A stretch of 64,000 bases of DNA from Apoderus coryli (taxonomy: Eukaryota > Arthropoda > Insecta > Coleoptera > Attelabidae). Position numbers and translations under genes: made by a program. Numbering within the stretch: the first letter of the stretch is position 1; each line of letters starts with the position of its first letter. Shown here in pieces: positions 23,399 to 35,444 of the stretch. The notes beneath the pieces were generated by a model that had not been told where the DNA came from, did no database searches, and saw only the letters and a list, made by a program, of their open reading frames with translations. Where the stretch lies: NCBI GenBank assembly GCA_911728435.2, contig OU452199.1, forward strand, positions 44,223,004-44,287,003, given 5' to 3'.

Positions 23399-24290
23399 TT
23401 AAAGCCATTTGCAATTCAGAAATAAATGGTATAATATAACACGCAATGGTGTAAACAAGTTTTCAGTGTTTTTAGCTTTTATTATTTTATCGTCACCTCT
23501 CTTCAGTGTAAAGTCTATCCTCGCTGTCTTGGTTTTATTAAGACACAGGCCGTTAGATTCAAACCAATTTTCAGCAATATCCCGTTTGGTCTGAATTAGG
23601 TTATTGAAACCGGTGGAAGCCTGGAATATTGTGGTATCGTCTGCGTATTTTTGAGATGAGATGGAAAGTCGTTGACATATAAAATAAATAAGAGAGGTCC
23701 TAAAATTGAGCACTAGGGCACGCCAGGTTTCACATAGCGCAAGTCCGATCTGTCCCCCATATACTCCACCAACTGTAGACGATCACGCAAGTAAGATTTA
23801 ATGAAGTTAAGAGCATTTGCTCTAACGCCATATTGGGGAAGTTTACTTAAAAGAAGTGCATGCGAAACACAGTCAAATGCCCTCGTGAGATCACAAAACG
23901 CAGCTGTCAGTACATTTCCTTGCTCCATTGTGGCTATTATTGATTGCACCAATTTTGTCAACGCTTTTTTAGTGGATTTTTGTTTTTGATACCCATACTG
24001 TGTGTCTGAAATTAGTTTGTATTCTCAAAAAAAATTGTATAATCTGTTATTAACCGCTAGCTCTATTGTCTTAGAGAGGATCGGTATAACAGAGATCGGA
24101 CGATAATTGCTCACCCCTCCAGGGTCGCCTCTCTTGAAAATAGGTGTCACTCTACTAAATTTCAATTTATTTGGAAATTGCTGTAAATCGAAACATTTAT
24201 TAATAATTATACTTAATGGTCTAATTAATCCATATCTGGAGTTTTTTAACCAGTGAATTGCCAAGACCGTAAATGTCTTTGGCATTACTT
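23399..24290 (-). pseudogene. LINE RT remnant
   Basis: On the minus strand 24285-24025 encodes PNKLKFSRVTPIFKRGDPG then NYRPISVIPILSK (RT fingers). 23961-23713 holds FCDLTRAFDCVSHALLLSKL (palm, first catalytic Asp region) and a KPGVP block ending in a stop where GVPQGS should follow. 23713-23399 carries a YADDTTIF catalytic box and NKTKTARIDF. It is Jockey-clade, with stops and frameshifts. Its 3' end abuts the tandem repeat at 23350. Confidence 0.8.
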
Positions 24291-25185
24291 TGAGACATAG
24301 ACTCTATGATTTCCACTTAATACTTATAGATGTCTTAAGTCAACAATTTTGCATATTATATTCGAATCAGCTCTCAAATTATATTTTCCATTCTGAAGCT
24401 TGTACCTCAGAACCACACTTCCACATTGGGGCACGAAAAGAAGTTTTTAGGTGATAAATGAGGCGAATAAGGACAAAAGTATTTTTTAACTCAAAGTTTT
24501 CTACAATTAATTGAAAAACTAACAGCTTCTGGACGCGACGAAAGGCTCCGCTAGAAGGATTTTCCTCAATTTCCTCTAAAAGAATGCTAGTTGGTTCCGT
24601 TATCAAATAAACGATCCAAATGGAGTTGTCTTAGAGTGTCACCCAACTTTGAGGTAATTGATTTATTTTCACATACTTTGCCCGCCTTGATTTCATTTAT
24701 GACTTTTGCCAAGCATATACAGTTAACAACTAAACCACTTGTCTTAAACGACAGATATTTTTAACTCAAACAAACTCATATCAAATCTATGCATACATTT
24801 GCCAGGCATGAAAATTCCAATGTGTGTGGATTTCTGGTATTCTACAGTTTTACATTCCATGCCATAGAAGGAGACAAGAAAAGTGGGTCGATCTGCGGCC
24901 CAATTTCTGACAAAATATTACATGAACCGCCCCAAGCGACCATATGAGTCTTCCGCTAATTACGTATATAAGACTATAAGACTAAAATACTAAAACAAAA
25001 CATGACACTTTCGTTAAAGTTTTTTATTCAAAGTTCCCTTCTTCAGATATACAAGCGCTAAAAAAGCACACTTGCAAGGACTTTTTTTTAAATTCCTAGT
25101 TCATAGATTGGACTCCAAACTAATTAAGTTGAACAATCAAAAGTAAAATATAACAATTTCAATGTATTCAGGGCAGGAATCCTCG
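24291..25185. other. No gene recognised
   Basis: AT-rich. The frame at 24379-24606 shows no motif that I recognise. Confidence 0.35.
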
Positions 25186-25191
25186 CTATTT

Positions 25192-25540
25192 CTAATAATG
25201 AATCGAAGCATTTGGGAAGCAGACGCTACCAACTTGTCTCATCGGGATAAGGGTCTCACCGCAGAGAGTATATTCATGAACCACAGGATCCTTCAATCTA
25301 GAAAAGGACGGGATATTACACTTTGATATGTTCAGTGATAGTCTATTACTAAGACACCAAGTGCAGAGAAGGTCCACATCATCTTGAAGCGCCATGCAAT
25401 CATCTAAATTATTCACGATCTGCAAGATTTTAAGATCGTCAGCATATGCAAGTTTGTTACATCTAAATGATTTTATGAGGTCATCAGGAAACATATCAAT
25501 AAGAAGCCTAAATTTGACCCCTGGCGTACACCAAATGTCA
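25192..25540 (-). pseudogene. LINE RT remnant (O family)
   Basis: Minus-strand frame 25494-25192 contains LAYADDLKILQIVNNLDDC, the RT catalytic box plus the following segment, and LNISKCNIPSFSR. It is very close to the equivalent stretch at 7946-8164 (FADDMKIFNSVNNLDDC). Only about 300 bp remain. Confidence 0.75.
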
Positions 25541-26460
25541 GTGCTTACTCAGACTAGGATCGGAAAAGTGTAAGAAGCTGAGAAGAAAAGCCGAAATTAA
25601 TTTTCTAATTTTGTTAACTATAAAAGATGATCTATTTGGTCAAAGGATTTATCATTATCGATATTCCTTGAATCTCAATGCACAATTTATCCTTGTGTGA
25701 TAGTCCGGACCTTCAGAATAAATAAAATCCATCCACTTCGATAAAATCCATACAAATATACAACTCTATCACCTTTTCCTTTGTCTCGCTCATGCTTTTT
25801 TTATTTTATTCTATTTATGGTTGTTGGATGCTATAGCCGACGAAGGGATTTATAGTTTCCTTTATTTTATTTTTTTTTTTACTTTTACCTACATGACCAT
25901 TTTTGGTCCAAATCGGAAAAATAAATCTCACCTAATAAAAGTGTAATAGCACACATGAACCAAGTGGAAACATAATATAGAATATGGACAACGTTATATC
26001 AGTTTCTTTTGTTTATCAGGAAATAATTCAATTTAGGATTTTCAAAGAGAGAAATTAGCTCTGCAAAACACTCAAAAATGGATGACCATTACATTATCTA
26101 GATGCATCAAACAAGAATAACATCACATTCAAAACAAACACTAGTTAATTAATTACAGACCCAATATACTTTCAGGTAACTTTGTGAAACTTCAACAAAA
26201 CCTCAAACGTAATTAATATTTTCCTTTGTAAAGTTGCCTTGTCTTCTTTATTCCCTATCCAATATGCACAAATAGGTAGGTCTACTTTAACAGTATAATT
26301 TGTAACAACGCAAATAGGAAAATGATGGGTTTTCATAAATTTTATGCTTGGACTAATAATTGGTTTAACATCATTTCTGAAATAGATCGCTGTATAAATA
26401 ACTGCGTCAATAATAGTTTGGTTAATGAATAATTAATTTTTATTGTTTTCTTCACAAACT
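25541..26460. other. Intergenic, nothing recognised
   Basis: AT-rich sequence with homopolymer runs; no supported feature. Confidence 0.4.
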
Positions 26461-26986
26461 TTATATAGAGTGTTTCATAATATATGCGCAGGAAAAAAAG
26501 TTTCTATTAACTTACCCTCTAAAATGCATGAAATTGAAAATAAAAATCAGTTTTTTCCGGATATCTCCGGAACTGTTTATCGTACAGAAAACAGCTTTTG
26601 TAAGCATTTTCTACTCATAATAAGATATGTTCGTACAGGAATGTTGTTTTTTTTGGTTAATAATTGGTGAAGATTTTGAAGGGGTAGTGTGTGTTTTTCT
26701 CCCCAATTTCTACGCCACTGGAAAAAGTACGGTTTTGATATATCCATTTGAACCGCCAATGTTTTCGACACAAAAAAGGTACTCCTGGTCATATGCTCTA
26801 GAGTTGACCGTTTTCGAGGAAAATTAACTTGTTGAAAAATAGGGTCAATTTTTAGCTCTCCATATCATATATGTAATATATGTATATATGGAGACTATTA
26901 GTTTCATGAAAAAATTTTTTTTTTTAATTTCACCGGAAATACTTGTTTTTGGTCATTTTATACATAAATAAGTAGTTTTAAAAAAA

Positions 26987-27021
<35 letters not shown>
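26987..27021. repeat. (TGTC)n microsatellite
   Basis: About eight tandem TGTC units inside the 3-kb inverted-repeat element. Confidence 0.95.
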
Positions 27022-28880
27022 ATGCACGAAAACGCAAAAACTACACAACAGATTTTAACCAAATTTGTTACAAAAATACTATTGAACATGGCAAGGAGCT
27101 GATTAGATTTTGGGAAACATTGAGCGTAGGCAAAGGGTTTAAAAGAGGGTTCAAAAATTAAAAAAATTCATAGTTCTTAAACTTATCCGAAATACTGCAT
27201 AATTTTTTACGCATTTAATTGAATATAACCTAAAATATTGAACATAAAATATTAGACTACATTGATGTTCGAAAATAGTGTAAAATGGGGTAAAAAATAT
27301 TTTAAAAAAACGTACTTCATAAACATAGCAGAAATATTAACTAAATATTTATAGCTTTAATAGAATATAACCTATAAAATGTGTCATAAATAACTTACTT
27401 TCATAGGCGTTCGTAATATTGGAAAAGGGGTCAAAACATAAAAAATATATATTTTCTAAACTTATTCGAAATATGGAATAATTTTTCGTAGTTGTGATAG
27501 AATATAACCTAAAAAATGTTACATAAAAGAATTGGTTCACACAGGCGTTCGAAAATAGTATAAAAAAAGGGTCAAAAACGAAAATGCAGTATAACATTTT
27601 TTATTTACATAGGCGTTCGTAAATAGTAGAAAAAGGGGTAAAATAAAAAATAATTAAAATGTATTTTTTTTTATATTTAACTAGTTGAATTGGTGTTAAA
27701 AATACACGCCAAAAAAATTAATGTACCATAGGCGTCCGTGAAAATTCTATAAAAGGGTCAGAAAAAATGTGTATCGGTGATAACTCAAAAACCACTTAAC
27801 GGATTTTAACCACATTTGGTACGAAAATACTACAGGATATTTATATGTGGCGATTAACATTGAGCGTAGGCAAGGGGTTTAAAAGAAGGTTCAAAAATTT
27901 AAAAAATCATTGTTCTTAAACTTATCCGAAATATTGAATAATTTTTCATAGTTGTGATAGATTATAGCCTAAAAAATGTTATATAAAAGAATTGGTTCAC
28001 ACAGGCGTACGAAAAAGGGTCAAAAACGAAAAAAAAAGTGTTTTTCCAAATATAACAGAAAAATTGGCTACTTATATATAGCTTTGATATAAGATAACCG
28101 ACAACATGCAGCATAACAATTTTGTTTACATAGGGGTTCGTAAATGGTAGAAAACGGGGCAAAATAAATTTTATCATAAAACTAAAAAAAATCAATTATT
28201 TTGCGTACAAGAACTTGGCCTAGAAGATCTGAAATATAAAATATGTACGTATAAATAGTGCCTCCAAAGAGAAGAAAAATGAACAAAACCCGATATTTAA
28301 AAAAAAATCCCAATGGCAGCCAGTCGGAAAAGTAGATTTTTCATTTATGTATTTTTTATTTATACTTAGTCTACCACTGACACCCACTATTAATAAACAA
28401 ATAATGGAATATTCTGACAGTCGCCAAATATAACCAAAGTGTCATATTGACAGTTCTTTTAACTGAAATACCCATTATACTATAACACATACGTAAGTAC
28501 GGTCTTATTGTTATGTCGCAGGTGTTTATTTGTCAAAATAATTACAGGTGTAGCGGGTGATGATATTTTTTTTTATTTTTTGTTACTTTATATTGACTTA
28601 CGTTTACTTAAATATGCCAGCGATGAAAAAACTCTCCAAATAAACATTGTAGAGATTTAAGTGCTCTATCATTTGATATGTAACATCGGTATTTTCTATT
28701 AACAACGAAAAAAATATGATTTTTTTAAAACTTTGACAAGCCGCCATTCTGAAATTAGCTCTCCGATTTCAATCGCCAACGAACTCACGCGATTCCATGA
28801 CCTAGCCGATTTTTTAACCAAATTTTGTTTCGATTGGTCAAAAAATGCGGCCTAGAACGTGACGCAAAGTTTCTATATCC

Positions 28881-28913
28881 CATATATATATATATATATA
28901 TATAGATATATAA
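28881..28913. repeat. (TA)n microsatellite
   Basis: An AT dinucleotide run inside the 3-kb inverted-repeat element. Confidence 0.95.
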
Positions 28914-29479
28914 ACTTTTGAACTGAGGTCATTTTTAGGATCCAGGGGTCATAAAATGAAGTACTGCATAAAAATTTTTCAAAATTTCGGTTGTGTCGAT
29001 CTCCTGAATAGTTAGATTTTTTTTAAAAATCTACTAAAAATAGCCGATTTCTAAAACAAAACAAAAATTTGTTAAATTTAGATAAATGACAAAAAGGTCA
29101 TAAAATTATTACTTTGACACTTAAATATTCGTGCCTCGAGGGCAAAATTTATTTTTATAAATTTTGCAATTATGAAATGAACGTTGAATTAGTAGAACAA
29201 ATTAAATTTATTTCAACAGGTTGATTTTGCTCGAAAACGGTCAAATTTAGAGGTTATGACCAAAAGTACCTTTTTTGTGCAGAAAACATTGGCGGTTCAA
29301 ATGGGTATCTTCAAACCGTACTTTTTCCAGTGGCGTAGAAATTGGCGAGAAACACATACACTACCCCTTCAAAATCTTCACCAATTATGAAATAAAAAAA
29401 AACTTTGTTCATATTTTTGGACGAGCTCTCACATCTTGAAGTCCTGCGCATATATTATGAAGCACCCTGTATAAGTAGA

Positions 29480-30640
29480 GATAACTTTTCTTCAGTTTAC
29501 TTTTCCTGAGGTGTTCGGTTCTTATCAAAAAATTTTTTTACACAACTTTTCTAGATTTCTAGATGACAACGACGTTTCGTCACAAATTAGTAACTTCTTC
29601 AGGTTGAACACAATTTTCTAGAGAATTATGGAAGCAAATGTCGAAAGTATCCTATTGCTGTACGAGGGTTACCTTTTATATTTCGGGATTTGGCAACCCT
29701 GGTGTTGCAATCTGGCAACTGACAGCTCTATCGTAAAGTTGGACATTTTTGAAGTTATACGCACTCAGAACGTTTTGACATACGAGCGCTATTTGTGTTG
29801 TTTAGAGTAACTTAAAACATTCATCCCGGTCCAAAAAGAGAATTAAATCATGAACATTTTCGTGCGATTATTATCGTGAGAGGTGATGAATCATTGATTT
29901 ACGCGTATGAACATTGTTAATACATAAGTATTGTTATGAAAAGTTAAAAAAGGGTACGCCTATGGACGGCTGCGGTCAGTATTGACATTACAAAGGGATA
30001 TCGAGTTGTGGTTTTTTATATAATTTTATACTAACTTAGATATTTGGTCAAAATTAACACCCAATTTTCGTCTCTAGTGACGAAACTCACCTTAAGGAGC
30101 GAAATCGAGTATTCGCTGGAGTATGCAGTGATAAAAAGACATCTTCACAACAATAATTCACGTGGTTTATAAAACCTTCTAAATTCTACAGAGCTAAAAC
30201 ACAGTAGTAAAGTTTTCATTCCATTCATATAGCATTGAGAATTTTCTTATTTACGTGTTTCGCTATAGACGAAAAGCTAAGCGTTTTCATAAATCTTTTA
30301 AACGGTAATACCGTGAAATATTCAGAATGTAAATCTTTCAAGCTCGGAGTGTGAGCGGGAGAACTGCAGTTTTGCTGCAGACAAACAACATCGAGATGGA
30401 GTTTTATTAAAGTTTTTCCGCACTTTTTTTGTTGTTATTGTTGTTTGTGTTTTTCATTCTGTTTTCGTTTTATAAAAATTGTGTCCAATCTATTCAACAG
30501 AGATTTGTTTAAAATGGGTTTTATGTAGGTTAAATAAAGTGCAGGATTATTTTTGTTGCGTGGAATATTCAATAATCTCAAGAAATATGAAATTTGTTTG
30601 ATCGCTATCCTGGAGACGGCCCAAACTATACTGCAGTTGT
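29480..30640. other. No gene recognised
   Basis: AT-rich sequence. The short open frame at 29628-29810 has no recognised motif. Confidence 0.35.
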
Positions 30641-30654
30641 AATAGAACATTGCT

Positions 30655-30895
30655 GATTTCATTGATATTGAAATTGAAAACCAGAATATGCTGAATTTCC
30701 TAGACACCACACAGACAATTACATAAAAAGAAAATGGTATACTAAACCAACTTGGTCACAACGATGTAGGTACAAATTACTTGACGAGCCACCCTATGAC
30801 CCACAAAAAAAGTGTAATCATTAGTCTTGCAGACAGAGCAATTAAGCTGTCTGATCCCGAGTATAGAAAAGAAGCCACACTATACTTTGTTGTTG
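30655..30895 (+). pseudogene. Penelope-like element RT remnant
   Basis: In shifting frames the plus strand encodes MLNFLDT, then KRKWYTKPTWSQR and LADRAIKLSDPEYRKEAT. These are the consecutive blocks near the end of the Penelope-like RT domain ('FLDT...WYRKPTxSxRYLNxxSxHP...IIxxLxxRAxKLSDPEFR'). Frameshifts separate the blocks. It is followed at once by a mariner remnant. Confidence 0.65.
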
Positions 30896-30904
30896 TTTTT
30901 TTTT

Positions 30905-31115
30905 AAATCCTCAGGACAATGCACGGGTGCATATTGTGTGTACACATTATAGCAAAAACTTATCAATTGGGATACGAACTGCGACCTTATCCACCATATT
31001 CTACAGATTTAGCAGTTTCCGACTATTTCCTGTTTCCAAACCTGAAGAATTGGCTGGAGATGATTCGGGGCGAATGAAGAGGTCATTGTTGAAACACTCA
31101 CACCACGCAGGTCGG
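30905..31115 (+). pseudogene. Mariner transposase remnant
   Basis: The plus strand encodes DNARVHIVCTHYSKNLSIG, then after a frameshift YELRPYPPYSTDLAVSDYFLFPNLKNWL and part of the next block. These are the second and third catalytic Asp boxes of mariner (HDNARPH... and YSPDLAPSDYFLF). It is a short, dead fragment. Confidence 0.7.
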
Positions 31116-32280
31116 TTGACATGCAAATAGCCCTTCATAATATCATTGTCCTGCACTCGTATATGCAGGGTATATGTATAGGTATGTTAAGGGGAAATTC
31201 CAGACAATGGCGAAGTAGATTCGGCACTTCGTAAAACCCTCATAGATATTGGACTAGCAAAAAAATTATTGCTTGGTTTATACTCATTTTAGTTAATATT
31301 ACAGCGCGTGGTGTTTGCATTTAAAATACAACTATTGTACACCGTTTTGCAAGTTAACAGCACTTTTATTATTTAATATGAACTCAGCAGTAGTTGGTCG
31401 TTAATGTTTTACGGCTGGGTATGTAAACTTTTATGGAGAAGTTCACGTTTGAACATCATAAATACATATTATACAGTGCTTTCACTTTAAAACTTGTCAA
31501 CAAAAGTGTCGTAGTAATAACAATAACCATTATTTATTTCCAACGGGCAATACTCAATCTTATAAGAACCTGGTTGCGTAAACATTTCTTCTGGTTTCAA
31601 GAGAACTTTCGCGAAAACGTGTAAGTAAAGACACATGATCTATACCCCGAGAAGGATAAACATTGTTAATTCCATGTGCTTCATAAAGCGTCTCCGAACT
31701 GATCTTATTTGAGTATTATTTCGCAGATAACCGATGCAAACTCCAGCCTAGATCCTACAAAAGCATAGAATAGCAGCTTTAACGAGAAGATATCGTTAGA
31801 CTGTTGAGAGTTTCTAATGTCAGAATCCAGCATTTGATTAACTTGCGATACTACCTTTACGAAATACTGTGGTTATACATGTTACGGGTAAAGTTAGATA
31901 AGCGAGTAAACCTAGTTTTACCCATGTAAACCACGAAATACCCAAGACTCTTGGGTAAAGTCCAAAATATATTTGGAATTGTACACGTTTCGGGCTTTAC
32001 CCGGGTAAACCGCGTTCTACTTGTATCATTAATTTTTTTCTTCTTTTTCTCATCTTCGAGGAAAATGGTAAATTTGAAGTGATCTGGTAAGAGCCCACCA
32101 GTACAGTACAAGTAGAAATGATCTACAAAGTCAAATAATTTAAATCCATTTTATTTTTATTTTTTCATTTTATTAATTTAACACTAACTTTCCAAAAAGT
32201 GATATTGTATAAACGTGCAAATCAAAAACCAATATAAAATCTCTATATTGATTTCATATGAAGTGTAACCCACACATTTA
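31116..32280. other. No gene recognised; GGGTAAA-rich repeat at 31880-32020
   Basis: Mostly AT-rich. At 31880-32020 GTAAA and TTTACCC motifs recur in both orientations (AGCGAGTAAACCTAG, TTTACCCATGTAAACC, CTTTACCCGGGTAAACC), probably a fragment of a dispersed repeat. The family is not recognised. Confidence 0.35.
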
Positions 32281-32303
32281 ACTATATTATACAAGGTTCC
32301 TTA

Positions 32304-32342
32304 GCCACTGATGATGGACGTGTAGTCCAAAACATGTCTGGC
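32304..32342 (+). ncRNA. Hammerhead ribozyme-like motif (probably Penelope-derived)
   Basis: Order of parts: GCCA, CTGATGA, TGGAC-GTGT(A)-GTCC, AAAAC, ATGTC, TGGC. GCCA and TGGC can pair as stem I, GGAC and GTCC as stem II, and stem III is minimal, as in the type I mini-hammerheads known from Penelope-like elements and retrozymes. GTC is the cleavage triplet. The one core fault is GAAA read as AAAA after stem II, which removes the conserved G12, so this copy should cleave poorly or not at all. A Penelope RT remnant lies 1.4 kb upstream on the same strand. Confidence 0.5.
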
Positions 32343-33335
32343 AACTAATAAGAATTTCAACGTATATATAAAGATCATTTTGTGGAGTAGACGTCGTTTT
32401 ATTCAAATAAGAAAAGTTATTGTTTCGTCTTGTGATGTATAGAGTTTTATTACACAAAAATTTCAGTATTGATAGTTATTTCCATTCAACTCTGGCATGT
32501 TGTGTGGCTATGAGAACAATTTGGCTCAGGTGGGCAAATTTGGAAAAATAGATAGCCACGCATGGGGTTTGTTTAGCTTCATAAGAAATTTTTGTTAAAG
32601 TTCCATCCGGTTGAAGGTAATTATCCTCCCGTATAATTCGGAAAGTGTTTACAACAAACTACCGCGGTCTTTGACGAGTTGAAATTAGATCTAGGAATAG
32701 CCTGTAACCATTTCTGTTTTTAATTATCATCTTTGTGAAATAGAAACACTGTTATTAGTTTGCCATTTTGCTCTTTGCTCTTGTTTCAACGCGCTATTAT
32801 AATTGGATTAAGGTATACAGCAGGCTAAAGGCATATTAAAATCGACTATAAACTTACTTAGGTACTTACTTACAAATCCAGCTCAATTTATAACCGGTAA
32901 TATGTTTTAAATATACATACAAACCCTCCTACCACACACACACTATGCCGTGCCGGTTCAAGAGTAATAAACAAAGCACTTTATTTTATTAACAAAGTTC
33001 ATACACACTTATCACTACTAGTTTTATCTAAAAAAATTGTTTTCATTAAGCACAATGTTCCAATGTAAATACAAACAATAGACTTGTATTCGACGTTGCC
33101 AAATTTATTTTTTCATGGCTAATCTAAAGAAAGCTGAAATCAGCAACTCTGAAAAGCCGTGGATCGATCAAACAAACCCGAATAAAGTTAGACGATTCGT
33201 TAGGAAAAAATTCTATTGAAAATATCAAACTCCAATAGTTTTCATCTACAAGATGTTTCTAAAAAAGCTGGCCAAAATTTGTGAGCGAATTGGGGACATC
33301 TAAAATTGTCATTTTTCGAAAAGTCCTTATTTTTA
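32343..33335. other. No gene recognised
   Basis: AT-rich sequence; the part just after the hammerhead-like motif may be the rest of a Penelope-like terminal repeat. No ORF of note. Confidence 0.35.
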
Positions 33336-33339
33336 AAGA

Positions 33340-33821
33340 TACAGGGTGTTAAAAATGACTGCCTGAGGACCATTTTTTTGAAATATGTTCGAAACGAGTA
33401 AAGACGAATTAACCAAATGTAGCATATCTATTCACCTAGTTAAATGTCGTAAACTGACAGGAAATTGAATAAAAAAGGATGACCATAGGCAGGTAAACGG
33501 GGGGGACCCTTGCCTTAATTATAACCTTAACTTATTTTTATTCATTTGGTGTCAAAAATGTGATAAAATAAAGTTTTCTACATAAAAAAGGCATACTTCT
33601 TTTTTCTCGAAAAACCTAAAGGTTTTCAAGAAATTCAAGTTTGAAAATTTTAGGACAAAACTGGTCCTTACTAAACAGCATTAATAAAATTATTGAAATA
33701 CAGTTTGCTAACGAAAACACCATTTAAAAGGTGTTTAAATGTACATTCTTTCTCTAATTTAACCGATATTCCCGTTTTCAAGATTCCAATGCTATCCCAT
33801 TTTTATCTTGGACACAGTGTA
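33340..33821. repeat. Putative MITE with CAGGGTG-like ends
   Basis: Left end TACAGGGTG (33340-33348); right end CACAGTGTA (33813-33821) followed by TA, imperfectly inverted. No coding capacity. This is the weakest member of the CAGGGTG-ended group in the window. Confidence 0.45.
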
Positions 33822-34480
33822 TATCAACAAAGATTCATCCTATATTTCTTAGTATGACATAGTTTCTAAATCAAACCTTTCGGCAGAACAAAATCTTCAC
33901 GCTTCGCATATAATCAACAACAACTATTTATTCTGATTCCAGTTTAAATACACTTTGATGTTGTATACCTCCTCTTTGTTCCAGCACTATCTCAAATTTG
34001 CAAAGGAAATTGTTGTGAAAAACAGGAACTCATGTAACGTTTTGGTTGTTTTCCGCAATTTTCACGCGGTGCGCCTTATTATTCTTGAAGCATCAGAGAA
34101 AATGTCCAACATAGCAGAACAGAAATGGGTATTTTGTTTCCTGACATTTTTTTTGTTGTTGTCTATTTTTCATGTTAATTTTTTAGAGCAAATGTGCTAT
34201 AATAACACGGTATAGTACGGTTTGCGCTCTTTGTTAATATTTACAACTTCCTGCTAATGTTTTGTTAAATTTGCGCTGTTAAAAGCTCACTCGCGGATAA
34301 TTTAAAATTTTTAAATATTTGAAATGTGGACGCGGTAATACAAAAATATTCTGTCTAGTAAATTTTAGTCCAGTAGCGGCTCGTGAATTTTCATTCAGTG
34401 GGCGCAAATATTATATTTGGATATATTTGTATTTGCGAACTCGAGACGATTAAGACCATTTGAGCTAAATTTTGGTATGA
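33822..34480. other. No gene recognised
   Basis: AT-rich. The open frame at 33955-34215 shows a hydrophobic stretch near its end but no family I recognise, and is probably chance. Confidence 0.35.
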
Positions 34481-34489
34481 CTTTGGGCT

Positions 34490-34972
34490 AGCCCTAGGAT
34501 GAACCCATTAGTTTTTGGTTGAAATCGCTTCTTCAGGTGTCGAAAAACGTTGACCTCTCAGTTTGTTATTTACGTACGGGAATAAAAAGAAGTCATTCGG
34601 TGAGAAGTCAGGACTATACGGCGGATAACTCATCAAATCGATATTTTGGGTGCTCAAAAATGCAGTTGTTTGAGCCGATGTGTGAGAGCTCGCATTGTCG
34701 TGGTGAAGAGTGATCCGTCTTCGGAGGTTGGTTTTCCTGATTTCTTGGAAGACAACTGGCAAACAAATGGTTGTGTACCACTCAGAATTGACTGTTCTGC
34801 GTTGTTCTAGTGGTACAGTTGCGACATGTCCAGTGTTTTCGAAAAAACAGGCGACCATTTGCTTGGAAGTGCTTCGTGCGCGAACAACTTTTGTTGGATG
34901 TGGCTCATCTTGAAGCACCCATACAGTCGACTGTTGTTTACTTTCGGGTTCATTCGCGTAAATCCACGATTC
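34490..34972 (-). pseudogene. Mariner transposase, C-terminal part (split by copia)
   Basis: Minus-strand frame 34918-34508 encodes the catalytic half of a mariner transposase: DEPHPTKV, the second Asp in ITLHHDNASSHTSAQ and the third in YSPDFSPNDFFLFP. From the Asp of HHDN, 34 residues lead to the Asp of PND, the DD34D spacing of mariner. The copy ends soon after RFSTPEEAIS, short of a full C-terminus. The N-terminal half, including the first catalytic Asp (VTGDES), is on the far side of the copia insertion at 37069-37400. Confidence 0.85.
34968..34972 (+). repeat. Copia target-site duplication, left copy
   Basis: GATTC immediately before the left LTR, repeated at 37069-37073 after the right LTR. 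Five bases is usual for Ty1/copia. Confidence 0.9.
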
Positions 34973-35145
34973 TGTTGAAGTTTACACTGTATATATTCAA
35001 GTATTGTTATTTGACATATATATTGTTGTTAAAAATATTGTTAGAATAGATTTATTGAGTTTTGTCACAAGAAGTTTATATTTCTTTTTATTCAAATATC
35101 ATTTCAGAATGTTTAAGTACTAGGGTGGTTTATCGAACTTTAACA
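34973..35145 (+). repeat. Copia-like left LTR (173 bp)
   Basis: Begins TGTTGAAG and ends CTTTAACA. It differs from the right LTR at three of 173 positions by eye, all substitutions. Confidence 0.92.
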
Positions 35146-35156
35146 TGGTAGCAGAG
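35146..35156 (+). other. Primer-binding site, initiator Met tRNA type
   Basis: TGGTAGCAGAG follows the left LTR directly and is complementary to the 3' end of metazoan initiator methionine tRNA, a common primer for Ty1/copia. Confidence 0.8.
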
Positions 35157-35158
35157 CG

Positions 35159-35438
35159 TGGTTCCTTCTTCTCTTTCTCCGTCTCCTTTTTATCTTTAGC
35201 CTCTTTCTTATCATCACTGGTGGATGCTGCAGCAGAGGTACCAGCCTTCTTATCATCAGCACTGGTCGTCTTTTTGTCATCCTTCTCTTCGTCAACTTCC
35301 ATTTTCTCGTCACGATGTCTACGTTCACGATCACGACGACGTTGACGTGCGGCAATACTCAATAAAGCTGTCTGGACTTTCTCGCGTTCCTCACCCTTCG
35401 TTTCTTCCATTGGAGCCGGGTAAGCGTAGAGGCTGGGC
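35159..35438 (-). pseudogene. Rpn2: Captured fragment of 26S proteasome subunit Rpn2 (PSMD1)
   Basis: Read on the minus strand this is one open stretch of about 93 codons: PSLYAYPAP, then EREKVQTALLSIAARQRRR, a Lys/Glu/Asp-rich linker with EKMEVDEEKDD, and a run ending EKEKKEP. Human PSMD1 as I remember it has the same order: FAYPAP, EKVSTAVLSI, a charged linker with EEKMEVDEAE, then EKKKEPEP, just before its C-terminal domain. Rpn2 is the large scaffold subunit of the 19S regulatory particle. The fragment lacks both ends of the gene, has no intron visible in 280 bp, and is joined at one side to the copia primer-binding site and at the other to integrase. It lies antisense to the LTR promoter. 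It is far more GC-rich than its surroundings, as a real host exon would be. Confidence in the family is high; the origin (cDNA or genomic exon) is open. Confidence 0.85.
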
Positions 35439-35444
35439 GAAGTA

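Larger units (their letters stand above)
26464..29471. mobile_element. 3.0-kb non-autonomous element with long inverted termini
   Basis: The left end (TATAGAGTGTTTCATAATATATGCGCAGGA) and the reverse complement of the right end (TACAGGGTGCTTCATAATATATGCGCAGGA) match, and each is flanked by TA. Similarity continues inward through GGTGAAGATTTTGAAGGGGTAGTGT, TTTCTACGCCACTGGAAAAAGTACGG and TTTGAACCGCCAATGTTTTC, so the arms are about 280-400 bp. The interior is very AT-rich and non-coding, with a (TGTC)n run, a (TA)n run and internal direct repeats (blocks near 27050-27230 and 27790-27960 share ATTTTAACCA, ACATTGAGCGTAGGCAA and TTCTTAAACTTATCCGAAAT). TA flanks and CAGGGTG ends suggest mobilisation by an IS630/mariner-type transposase in trans; that is inference. 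Confidence 0.7.

Noticed and set aside
33955..34215. 86-codon frame with a hydrophobic stretch
   Set aside because: No known family, no supporting signals, AT-rich composition like its flanks.
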